A DNA stretch of 7,318 nucleotides from UMGS172 sp045546555 (GTDB lineage Bacteria; Bacillota; Clostridia; Oscillospirales; Acutalibacteraceae), in contig JAZQCY010000115.1 of NCBI GenBank assembly GCA_045546555.1, positions 1-7,318 of the forward strand. Reading direction: 5' to 3'. The notes under the pieces are model-generated. The model saw only the letters and a program-made list of their open reading frames with translations, did no database searches and was not told where the DNA came from. Position numbers and translations under genes: made by a program. Numbering within the stretch: position 1 is the stretch's first letter; each line of letters begins with the position of its first letter. Shown piece by piece: positions 1-6,177 of the stretch.

Positions 1-474
1 GGCCGATATGTAGGAACGGTCTTTAGAGTACATATAGCATCCCAGCGACCAGTTATAAACGTTGAACGATACAACGTAGAAGGTGGCGTAAATGGCGGCT
101 TCGGGACTGATAAGCTCGGATATCAGCGGTATGCCCATAAAGCCTGCGTTGGTGAAGATGGTGGAATAGCGCAGGATCAACTGCTGTTTTTCGGGTGCTT
201 TTTTATACAGCAGCTTTGAAATGTAAAAGTATCCCAAATGCAGTAGCATCGAAAAGCCTAAAACACAAAGAGAAATGATAATTATACGCTTTGAAAACTG
301 TGCGTCCAAAAAGCTATAGATGATCATAACAGGCTGGGTGAGGTAGACCACCACATCCGAAAAACCTTTGGCCAAATTTCCGTCAGCCTTTTTGGTCAGT
401 CTTAATATAACGCCAAGTGCAATCATTACCGTCAGTAACAGTACCTTTTGCACCAACACATCCAATCCGTACAT
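1..474 (-). CDS. AEC family transporter (auxin efflux carrier-like), N-terminal part
   Basis: The 158 visible residues form the N-terminal half of an inner-membrane transporter; the 3' end lies beyond the left edge. The family usually has about 300 residues and ten membrane segments and moves organic anions or amino-acid-like compounds; the substrate cannot be read here. Hydrophobic segments lie near residues 6-24, 41-56, 63-85, 102-118 and 126-148. The segment NAGFMGIP at 109-116 matches the conserved family motif in the fourth helix region. The start is uncertain. ATG at 474 gives an N-terminus like known AEC proteins, with a weak AGGCGG 7 bases upstream. In-frame ATG 528 and GTG 525 lie upstream; a good GAGGAG (530-535) sits 1 base from ATG 528, which is too close, and 4 bases from GTG 525. 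It is transcribed away from the GH16-like pair. Family confidence is high, substrate unknown. Confidence 0.88.
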   Translation of the reverse strand, partial: MYGLDVLVQKVLLLTVMIALGVILRLTKKADGNLAKGFSDVVVYLTQPVMIIYSFLDAQFSKRIIIISLCVLGFSMLLHLGYFYISKLLYKKAPEKQQLILRYSTIFTNAGFMGIPLISELISPEAAIYATFYVVSFNVYNWSLGCYMYSKDRSYISA

Positions 475-528
475 AAATTCGCCGCCTAAAATGTTTAGTG
501 TATCTATTGTTTTATAATAATACACCAT

Positions 529-706
529 TCTCCTCGGATTTTCAATAGAAAGAAGACGTTTTTTGCCCGTCTTGATGAAAAGTTGTTACAATGATATAAA
601 GTTTTTCGCCATTAAATTTGACCTATTGTTGATTGTACTGTTTGATTAAACAATTCATATACATTTTATGATATACCATATTATAAAAATCTGATAATAA
701 TTTGTA
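529..706. other. AT-rich divergent intergenic region
   Basis: This stretch separates the minus-strand transporter from the plus-strand lipoprotein gene. I find no credible gene in it: the short minus-strand reading frame at 623-805 has no ribosome site and runs into the lipoprotein gene. It contains a small stem-loop, AAGACG (553-558) with CGTCTT (568-573), which would fall in the transporter's leader RNA, and a weak dyad TGTTT/AAACA at 639-652. No confident minus-strand promoter was found. Several AT-rich -10-like strings around 650-690 lack a good partner -35. Confidence 0.5.
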
Positions 707-716
707 TTTACAAATT
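699..716. promoter_or_regulatory. Dyad overlapping the -35 of the first GH16-like gene (possible operator)
   Basis: AATTTGT (699-705), then ATTT, then ACAAATT (710-716) is a perfect 7-bp inverted repeat. It covers the whole -35 box at 707-712, the usual position of a repressor site that excludes RNA polymerase. The AT-rich composition makes a chance dyad possible, and the matching regulator is unknown. Confidence 0.4.
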
Positions 717-735
717 GTTTCGATTATGGTATAAT
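707..735 (+). promoter_or_regulatory. Sigma-A promoter of the first GH16-like lipoprotein gene
   Basis: The -35 is TTTACA (707-712), the spacer is exactly 17 bases, and the -10 is a perfect TATAAT (730-735) preceded by TGG, which makes it an extended -10. Transcription should start near 742, giving a leader of about 50 bases. The promoter lies downstream of the upstream in-frame ATG at 715, which supports ATG 793 as the real start. Confidence 0.85.
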
Positions 736-792
736 ACGCCCGTAAGCGTATCAGTATCACAAACCAATTTTGAACCAAGAAAGGAAAAATTG

Positions 793-2571
793 ATGAAAAG
801 AACAATTGCTCTTATAGTTGCTTTGCTTATGTGCCTTGGTCTCTTTATGGGTTGCTCGGGCGATGACACCGCTTCGACCGATTCGACCTCGGCAGGCACC
901 TCTGACGGTATTTTTTCTACCGAAGATGTTAAGTTTACTAACGACGGTGATACTACATATACTATCATCCGTCCTGCAGATGACGACAATGCTGCTAAAA
1001 AGGCCGCTTACCTTTTTAAGCAGATCAAAGAAAAGATCGGCGTCAATATAAAGAATGTTGACGACAAGGCCGACGGATCCGATGCATACGAGATCCTTAT
1101 TGGCAACACCAACCGTAACGAGTCAAAGCAAGCCATGGATTATCTTGTCGAGAACGCAGGCGGCCGTGTTAACGACTTTATCATCTGCACCATTGGTAAA
1201 AAGATCGTTATCAACGCAATGAACGACGATGGCTTGCAGAAGGCCTGCGAACACTTTGTCAATAATTTTGTAAAGGCAGAGGGCGTAAAGGGCGGTATAA
1301 AGCATCTGAATGTTACCCAAGGTAACTTCGCAGAGGCTTCGATCAACGGTGTAAAGCTTGGCAAATTCCAATTTGTAAAACCCAGATTCAACACCGGTTA
1401 TATCGTGCAAAACGGTATCGAAGAGGCCAACAAGCTTTTGACCGAAAAGACCGGTTATGCACTTGCGATAGTTGAGGATCACAATGTGGCCTCAGAGTAT
1501 GAGATAATCGTCGGCGACGCCAAGCGTGACGGAGCTGCAGATGTCACTAATACCGACGAGTACACCATCAAGGTCTCGGGCAAAAAGGTATATCTTAACG
1601 GCGGAAGCCCTGCCGCCACCGCTATGGCTGTTTCCGAGTTTGCAAAGCTTTTGATCTCGGGTGCCGTCACCGATCAGAGCAGCACCTCCGGCTACTATTC
1701 GCAGACTATCAATTCCTATGATAAGTCTACCTATTACTATCCCACCTGGACCGACGATTTCGACATCTCGGCTGACGGTCACGAAACAGGTGTTGACCTT
1801 ACAAAATGGAAATTCGGAACCGATAGTGCCCAGGGTCTCAATGGCAGAACCTCGGTGCGTTCGCAGAAAGCTGAGCATTTGTTTGTCAGTGACGGTAAGC
1901 TGAACTTCTATGCTGCCTATGATGATCAGTATTACTACGGCTTTAAGTTGGTTACAAGCGGAAAAATGAATTTTAGATACGGTATTCTTGAAATGAGTGC
2001 GATTCTGCCTCATAGTAACGGTTCAGGCTTCTGGATCTCGTTGTGGGCAAACTCGTTGGGTAATGTTGATGACATAAGTCCTTCACCCTTCTTTACCGAG
2101 GTCAACGTTGTTGAAATGTTCGGTAACTCGGGCTCTGAGGCTTCCAACCTTCACGGTTGGCTTAAGAGCGGTCAGGGAGATGTCTATAACGAGCTGTGGG
2201 CACCTCAAGGTCTTGCCGAGCACTGGTCTTTGGACGGTAAGTATTCTGCTTACAAGAGGTATTCTTGTCCCGAGGGCAGATTCAATGACGGTCTGCACAC
2301 CTTCACCTACATTTGGGATGAAAATACCAGTAAATTTGCCTGTGACGGCAACGTTTACTTTGAGCTTGACCATAACGAGCAGCTCCACTACAAGCAGACC
2401 TTCACCCAGCCTATCTACCTCATTTTGAGCCAGGCAACCTGCTTTGCACAGCAGGCAAGCTGTCCTGCTGATGACGACCCCGTTTGGCAGGAGTCCAACA
2501 ACTTCCAGATAGATTACGTACATATCTATCAGAAGGATGACGGTCAGCACTTAATGAATATTTTGGGATAA
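793..2571 (+). CDS. GH16-like lipoprotein, paralog 1
   Basis: This 592-residue protein is probably a surface lipoprotein acting on or binding a polysaccharide. Residues 1-20 are a lipoprotein signal ending in LFMG-Cys21; a Ser/Thr/Asp-rich linker follows. Two related alpha/beta units follow, about 56-161 and 192-288. Each has an EI[LI][IV]G strand motif (EILIGNTNR at 100, EIIVGDAKR at 237) and a later GKK strand plus helix; they resemble the N-terminal accessory domains of GH67/GH20 enzymes (inference). Residues 317-582 look like a GH16 jelly roll: DDFD, DLTKW, GILEMSAILP, GFWISLWAN, the catalytic-region motif EVNVVE (436-441), DGLHTFTYIW, and C-terminal IDYVHIYQK. The usual ExDxxE Asp is Asn438, while both Glu remain. 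ATG 793 is chosen over 715 because AAGGA (781-785) sits 7 bases upstream and the signal peptide begins there. It has its own promoter and terminator. Substrate and activity are unknown. Confidence 0.88.
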   Translation: MKRTIALIVALLMCLGLFMGCSGDDTASTDSTSAGTSDGIFSTEDVKFTNDGDTTYTIIRPADDDNAAKKAAYLFKQIKEKIGVNIKNVDDKADGSDAYEILIGNTNRNESKQAMDYLVENAGGRVNDFIICTIGKKIVINAMNDDGLQKACEHFVNNFVKAEGVKGGIKHLNVTQGNFAEASINGVKLGKFQFVKPRFNTGYIVQNGIEEANKLLTEKTGYALAIVEDHNVASEYEIIVGDAKRDGAADVTNTDEYTIKVSGKKVYLNGGSPAATAMAVSEFAKLLISGAVTDQSSTSGYYSQTINSYDKSTYYYPTWTDDFDISADGHETGVDLTKWKFGTDSAQGLNGRTSVRSQKAEHLFVSDGKLNFYAAYDDQYYYGFKLVTSGKMNFRYGILEMSAILPHSNGSGFWISLWANSLGNVDDISPSPFFTEVNVVEMFGNSGSEASNLHGWLKSGQGDVYNELWAPQGLAEHWSLDGKYSAYKRYSCPEGRFNDGLHTFTYIWDENTSKFACDGNVYFELDHNEQLHYKQTFTQPIYLILSQATCFAQQASCPADDDPVWQESNNFQIDYVHIYQKDDGQHLMNILG

Positions 2572-2578
2572 TTTATTT

Positions 2579-2612
2579 AAAGCCTTCGGCATTTCGGTGC
2601 CGAAGGCTTTTT
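2579..2612 (+). terminator. Intrinsic terminator after GH16-like paralog 1
   Basis: AAAGCCTTCGGC (2579-2590) pairs perfectly with GCCGAAGGCTTT (2599-2610) around an 8-base loop, giving a 12-bp stem followed by a T run (2608-2612). It begins 8 bases after the stop codon and should isolate this gene from the next. Confidence 0.93.
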
Positions 2613-2634
2613 ATATAATGAAGGTTATTTATTC

Positions 2635-2663
2635 TTTACTTTTGCGATTAAGTGTGATATATT
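2635..2663 (+). promoter_or_regulatory. Sigma-A promoter of the second GH16-like lipoprotein gene
   Basis: The -35 is TTTACT (2635-2640), the spacer is 17 bases, and the -10 is TATATT (2658-2663) preceded by TGA (extended -10). The predicted start near 2670 leaves a leader of about 26 bases. A dyad TATATT-GAA-AATATA (2658-2672) covers the -10 and the transcription start and could be an operator. It is a different sequence from the dyad at paralog 1. Confidence 0.78.
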
Positions 2664-2695
2664 GAAAATATACCTAAAGGAAATGGAGCGATAGT

Positions 2696-4474
2696 ATGAA
2701 AAGAATACTTGCGTTGATCTTTACAATTGTTATGTGTCTTGGGCTGTTTGTCGGTTGCTCGGGGGATAGCGAAACCGTATCCAACACATCAGATCCTGCC
2801 GACGTCAGCACCTTTTTCTCGGCAGAAGACGTAAAATATATCGACGCCAACGGTGAGTCGGTCTACAGAATCATCCGTCCCGACGGCAATGAGGAGGTTG
2901 CCTCCTGCACATCTTATCTGTTCAAGCAGCTTAAAAGCAAGCTCGGTGTTAACGTGAAAAACACTGCCGATTCAGATGACGGCATCGATGCTTACGAGAT
3001 ACTTGTCGGTGAAACCAACCGACCCGAAACTGCCAAAGCCAAGGAATATCTTGTCAACAACGTAAGCGGACGCTTTAACGACTATATTATCTGCACTATC
3101 GGCAAAAAAATTGTTATCTACAGCCGTTCAAATGACGGCTTAATGGACGGTTGCGAGTATTTCGTTGAGAATTTTGTCAAGCCTGAGGGCATAAAGGGCG
3201 GTATCAGCTTCGCTTATGCAACCCAAGGTGACTTTGTTGATGCCAAGATAAACGGTGTCAACCTCGGCTCGTTTGTGTTTGTCAAGCAGAGATACAATGA
3301 ATCCTATATAACACAGTATCAGATCGAGCAGGCTAATGAGCTCTTTGTCAACAAGACCGGCTATAAGCTCAATATCGTTGAGGATCACAATGCCGCTTCA
3401 GAGTATGAGATCATTGTCGGCAATGCAACCCGTGACGGTGTTAATGCTATTGAAAACCGTGATGAATATTCGATCGTGATTTCGGGCAAAAAGGTCTACC
3501 TTAACGGTGGCTCTCCTGCCGCAAAGGCTATGGCTGTTTCCGAGTTTGCCAAGCTGGCCGCCGCAGGTCCTTTGACCGACGCTGACTCGGTTCAGAGCGC
3601 AAGCTATTCGTCAACCGTTGCGAGCTACGATCCCTCCAAGTGGTACTTCAACACCTGGGCTGATGATTTCGATTATGTTGACGGTCACGAGACCGGTATC
3701 GACCTTTCAAAATGGGCCTTCAGCACCGAGGGCGCTTCGGCAGGACATAACGGACGCAACTCAAAGCGTGCCAAAACAGCCGATATGCTGATTGTCGAAA
3801 ACGGTATGCTCAACTTCTTTGCAACCTATGATGATGAAAGCTATTACGGCTTCAAGCTTTACACCAAGAACAAGATGACCTACCGCTACGGTGTGCTTGA
3901 AATGAGCGCAATTCTGCCCGACAGCAGTCCTAACTCGGGCTTCTGGATCTCGCTTTGGGCCAACTCCTACGACCCCGATAACCCTGCGGCATATATGACC
4001 GAGGTCAATGTCTGCGAAATGTTCGGTAACTCGGCCTCCGAGGCCTCCAACCTCCACGGCTGGCTGAAGTCCGACCGTCGGGATTACTATGAGTCCAAGT
4101 GGCAGCCTGAGGGCTACGCCGAGCATTGGTCATTGGACGGTTCGCACTCCAATCAAAAGAAATACTACTGCCCCGAGGGCAAGTTCAATGACGGGCTCCA
4201 CACCTTCGCCTATATTTGGAGTGAGGATTATTGCGGCTTTGCCTGTGACGGTAACGTTTACTTCTCGGTCGATCTGAACGAGAAGGAGATATGGAAGGAA
4301 ACCTTCACCCAGCACATCCACCTCATTTTGAGCCAGGCAACCGGCTTTGCACAGCAGGCAAGCTGTCCTGCTGATGACGACCCCGTTTGGCTGGAGTCCA
4401 ACAACTTCCAGATAGACTACGTACATATCTATCAGAAAAACGACGGCTTGAGTGAGCTTCGCTATTTGGAATGA
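2696..4474 (+). CDS. GH16-like lipoprotein, paralog 2
   Basis: This is a tandem paralog of the preceding gene, also exactly 592 residues, with the same order: lipoprotein signal ending LFVG-Cys21, a short linker, two related alpha/beta units (about 57-162 with EILVGETNR at 101, and 194-288 with EIIVGNATR at 238), and a GH16-like domain at about 319-582. The active-site motif is EVNVCE (436-441), again with Asn438 where GH16 enzymes have Asp. DGLHTFAYIW and IDYVHIYQK match GH16 landmarks. ATG 2696 is set by GGAG (2685-2688) 7 bases upstream and the signal peptide. Identity to paralog 1 is high throughout the GH16 domain and almost complete near the C-terminus; linker, loops and last eight residues differ. 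The separate promoter suggests separate control of a duplicated surface protein. Activity and substrate are unknown; a binding role is possible. Confidence 0.88.
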   Translation: MKRILALIFTIVMCLGLFVGCSGDSETVSNTSDPADVSTFFSAEDVKYIDANGESVYRIIRPDGNEEVASCTSYLFKQLKSKLGVNVKNTADSDDGIDAYEILVGETNRPETAKAKEYLVNNVSGRFNDYIICTIGKKIVIYSRSNDGLMDGCEYFVENFVKPEGIKGGISFAYATQGDFVDAKINGVNLGSFVFVKQRYNESYITQYQIEQANELFVNKTGYKLNIVEDHNAASEYEIIVGNATRDGVNAIENRDEYSIVISGKKVYLNGGSPAAKAMAVSEFAKLAAAGPLTDADSVQSASYSSTVASYDPSKWYFNTWADDFDYVDGHETGIDLSKWAFSTEGASAGHNGRNSKRAKTADMLIVENGMLNFFATYDDESYYGFKLYTKNKMTYRYGVLEMSAILPDSSPNSGFWISLWANSYDPDNPAAYMTEVNVCEMFGNSASEASNLHGWLKSDRRDYYESKWQPEGYAEHWSLDGSHSNQKKYYCPEGKFNDGLHTFAYIWSEDYCGFACDGNVYFSVDLNEKEIWKETFTQHIHLILSQATGFAQQASCPADDDPVWLESNNFQIDYVHIYQKNDGLSELRYLE

Positions 4475-4488
4475 TAAACCGATAAAGC

Positions 4489-4520
4489 AAAGAGCTCCAA
4501 CCATTTGGTTGGAGCTCTTT
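4489..4520. terminator. Bidirectional hairpin terminator between convergent genes
   Basis: AAAGAGCTCCAACC (4489-4502) pairs perfectly with GGTTGGAGCTCTTT (4507-4520) around an ATTT loop: a 14-bp stem. It lies 15 bases after the stop of paralog 2 and 20 bases after the stop of the minus-strand peptide gene, so it can end transcription from both sides. The T runs are short and interrupted on both strands (CTTTCAGTTT on plus, CTTTGCTTT on minus). Confidence 0.85.
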
Positions 4521-4540
4521 CAGTTTACAAATGCTTACGA

Positions 4541-4684
4541 TCAAATCGGTATCCAAGGGCCAAAGCCTTCATCTTTGTCGGTTGGCTCGTACGGCTCATT
4601 CTGGCTGAGATCGCCTGCGGCAATGTCGGTATTGCTTTCCAAGGATACTACTCGAAACTCGGGCTTGATATATTCCTTTTCCAT
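4541..4684 (-). CDS. Small acidic 47-residue peptide with N-terminal YxxP motif
   Basis: I do not recognise this gene. The frame runs from ATG (4684) to TGA (4541-4543). The N-terminus, MEKEYIKPEFRVVSL, has the spacing Y-x-x-P-x-F seen in leader peptides of lasso-type and some other ribosomally made peptides, and in many uncharacterised short Clostridia and Bacteroidetes proteins. The middle has TDIAAGDLS; the tail ends GFGPWIPI. It has 11 acidic and 4 basic residues, no Cys, and no signal peptide or membrane segment. Support for being real: codon choice resembles the neighbours, a promoter lies 46 bases upstream, and a terminator follows 20 bases after the stop. AGGA lies 10 bases before the ATG; the adjacent in-frame TTG would have 7-base spacing. 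No maturation enzyme or transporter is visible nearby, so a modified-peptide role is only a hypothesis. Confidence 0.6.
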   Translation of the reverse strand: MEKEYIKPEFRVVSLESNTDIAAGDLSQNEPYEPTDKDEGFGPWIPI

Positions 4685-4729
4685 CAAAGCTATTTCCTTT
4701 CAACGATTTTTGCACAAAACACTAATCAT

Positions 4730-4758
4730 ATTGTAAATCATATTATGATGAAAATCAA
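4730..4758 (-). promoter_or_regulatory. Sigma-A promoter of the small peptide gene
   Basis: Read on the minus strand: -35 TTGATT (4758-4753), a 17-base spacer, then -10 TACAAT (4735-4730). The predicted start near 4723 gives a leader of about 39 bases. The spacer holds a perfect 13-base palindrome, ATCATATTATGAT (4737-4749), centred between the two boxes, which could be an operator. Confidence 0.65.
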
Positions 4759-4806
4759 GCAATATTTCGCAAATTTTGAAAATTACACTTTACATATATC
4801 GATTGA

Positions 4807-5541
4807 TCAAGATTGACCGCTTGTTGTCACGTTACCCTCAATGTGATCACACTCGACCTTTTGGCAGGTGACGTTACCCTTGATGTGTGTTGCTTTAACA
4901 TCGCCCTCGATCTTTACGGTGCCACCGGAATTTATATCTCCGGTAACATCTCCACCAACGGTGATTGCGGTTCCTGTGTTGCAACCACCGGAAAGACTGC
5001 CGCCTATCGTTATCGAGTATCCGGAATTGCAACCGCCTGAAAGATTCCCTGCGACAACGGTGTTTTTGTGTGATATACAACCGCCCGATACCGAACCTTC
5101 TACCGTTATGTTGTTACCTGCTTCACAGCCACCCGAAACGTAACCACCAACCTCAATATTGCACTCACTGTGTACGTGCTTTGCCTCTCCGTTAACGAAA
5201 AAAGTGAATCGGTCGGTGATCCCGTCGGTTACCTGCAGTATCTTTTTGCCCTCGCAGACAACGCCACGTATCACGGTGTCATCGGGCCAGGGAAAAGCGG
5301 CACAATGGTCGTAATGCGTTTCGGTCTTGACCTCACGGGAAAACAGCTCATCAATATAGCACCCGAAAATATCGGCCATTAAGGGCAAAAGCGAAATATC
5401 GGGAGCCGACTGCGCATTTTCCCATTTGGACACAGCCTGGAACGTCACGCCCAATTTTTCGGCAAGCTCGGTCTGAGTAAGACCGCTTTTCTTTCGGAAG
5501 GTCTGAATATTGGCGGCAAGTAAAATATTTATATTGTCCAT
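4807..5541 (-). CDS. XRE-family regulator with Cys-ladder beta-solenoid C-terminal domain
   Basis: This 244-residue protein is predicted to be a cytoplasmic DNA-binding regulator. Residues 8-62 are an HTH_3/XRE domain (LTQTELAEKLGVTFQAVSKW at 21-40 is the helix-turn-helix core). Residues 63-125 form a linker region with CEGKKILQV. From about 127 to 238 the chain becomes Gly-rich repeats of 16 residues with pattern C-x6-[IV]-x-G-x-[VL]-[ST]-G-G: units start at Cys139, Cys155, Cys171 and Cys187, with degenerate turns before and after (Cys127; Cys226 and Cys231 at the end). This resembles the short-repeat solenoids found behind HTH domains in Clostridia and the general style of polymer-forming bactofilin-like folds (inference). 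ATG 5541 is fixed by AAAGGAG (5549-5555) with a 7-base spacer. It lies 122 bases upstream of the small peptide gene on the same strand, with no clear terminator between them. The ligand or target is unknown. Confidence 0.9.
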   Translation of the reverse strand: MDNINILLAANIQTFRKKSGLTQTELAEKLGVTFQAVSKWENAQSAPDISLLPLMADIFGCYIDELFSREVKTETHYDHCAAFPWPDDTVIRGVVCEGKKILQVTDGITDRFTFFVNGEAKHVHSECNIEVGGYVSGGCEAGNNITVEGSVSGGCISHKNTVVAGNLSGGCNSGYSITIGGSLSGGCNTGTAITVGGDVTGDINSGGTVKIEGDVKATHIKGNVTCQKVECDHIEGNVTTSGQS

Positions 5542-5590
5542 AAACTAACTCCTTTTTCATTTCAGGTCAAGCGCTTCACCCTCTGAACAC

Positions 5591-5619
5591 AGTATACCAA
5601 ACTGAACCGCATAACACAA
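5591..5619 (-). promoter_or_regulatory. Sigma-A promoter of the XRE regulator gene
   Basis: On the minus strand: -35 TTGTGT (5619-5614), a 17-base spacer, and -10 TATACT (5596-5591) preceded by TGG (extended -10). The leader would be about 43 bases long. Confidence 0.72.
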
Positions 5620-5628
5620 TAAAACAAA

Positions 5629-5657
5629 GGTTGATATTTTTCAACCGTGGGTTGAAA
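5629..5657. promoter_or_regulatory. Three GGTTGA half-sites upstream of the XRE regulator promoter
   Basis: GGTTGA (5629-5634), TCAACC (5641-5646) and GGTTGA (5650-5655) form two overlapping inverted repeats. The second is a perfect 8-bp dyad, TTTCAACC-GTG-GGTTGAAA (5639-5657). The cluster begins 10 bases upstream of the -35 box, a location suited to an activator or to autoregulation by the adjacent HTH protein. That the regulator binds here is inference. Confidence 0.5.
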
Positions 5658-5678
5658 TTACAAAATAACATAACACGA

Positions 5679-6052
5679 CCGTAGGGGCGAACTGTGTTCG
5701 CCCGCCGTGAGTTGGCTTGCGGGACGGAGAACTCCCTCAGTTTCGCTTGCGCTCAACAGCCACTTACCGTGGCGGTCCCCTCTGTCCTGCAGACATCTCC
5801 CCATTTTATGGGGAGTTTCCCTTTAGACAAGGGAGGCAGGTCAGAGGCTGACCGTAGGGGCGATTCACGAATCGCCCGCCGCAAGCTGGTTTTCGGGAGG
5901 GCACAGAGGCCCCCCCTACAAAAAACCACAAGACATATTATAGGAACCGACCTTTGTGGCGGTCCGTCTCAAGCCGGCTTCATGGAATGAATAAATCCAT
6001 TCCCTACAACAAATCGAACAGACCACCGTAGGGCAGGGATTTATCCCTGCCG
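5679..6052. repeat. Island of intergenic hairpin repeats (GTAGGG family, at least five units)
   Basis: This gene-free stretch is a mosaic of short palindromic repeats of the kind scattered between genes in Oscillospiraceae. Five units start with GTAGGG. Plus orientation: 5679-5707 (GGGCGAAC-TGT-GTTCGCCC), 5852-5881 (GGGCGATTC-AC-GAATCGCCC) and 6026-6052 (GGCAGGGAT-TT-ATCCCTGCC). Minus orientation: 5894-5919 (imperfect stem) and 5984-6007 (GGAATG/CATTCC). The stem sequences differ but stay self-complementary while the GTAGGG and CCGCCG flanks persist. Between the first two lie other hairpins: CTCCCCA/TGGGGAG (5797-5815) and TCCCTT/AAGGGA (5818-5834), part of a second repeat type. A reading frame spanning 5694-5990 is built only from these repeats and is not a gene. 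Confidence 0.82.
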
Positions 6053-6106
6053 TTTTGCATATTTTGCACATTTGAAAATAAGGTTTTTGTCAAATATATA
6101 TTTTTC

Positions 6107-6135
6107 TTGTAAAATCACAACATTTATGGTATAAT
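6107..6135 (+). promoter_or_regulatory. Sigma-A promoter of nrdR
   Basis: The -35 is TTGTAA (6107-6112), the spacer is 17 bases, and the -10 is a perfect TATAAT (6130-6135) in the extended context TATGGTATAAT, the same 11 bases as at the first GH16-like gene. The leader would be about 36 bases. I see no NrdR box (two ACACTATATATAGTGT-like palindromes would be expected for autoregulation). Confidence 0.83.
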
Positions 6136-6177
6136 GTTTTTGGAATATACAAAATACTCTTTAGGAGTGGTGAAAAA

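Noticed and set aside
715..792. N-terminal extension of the first GH16-like protein from ATG 715
   Set aside because: The extension contains the -10 box of the promoter and lacks a ribosome site. The signal peptide and Shine-Dalgarno fit ATG 793.
4323..4556. 77-residue minus-strand reading frame across the end of paralog 2
   Set aside because: It is antisense to a well-supported gene and spans the bidirectional terminator.
4505..4816. 103-residue plus-strand reading frame (with an overlapping 94-residue frame from 4452)
   Set aside because: It starts inside the terminator hairpin, has no promoter or ribosome site, and runs antisense to the better-supported 47-residue peptide gene.
5694..5990. 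98-residue plus-strand reading frame
   Set aside because: It lies entirely in the hairpin repeat island, has no ribosome site and its composition follows the repeats. It is not a gene.
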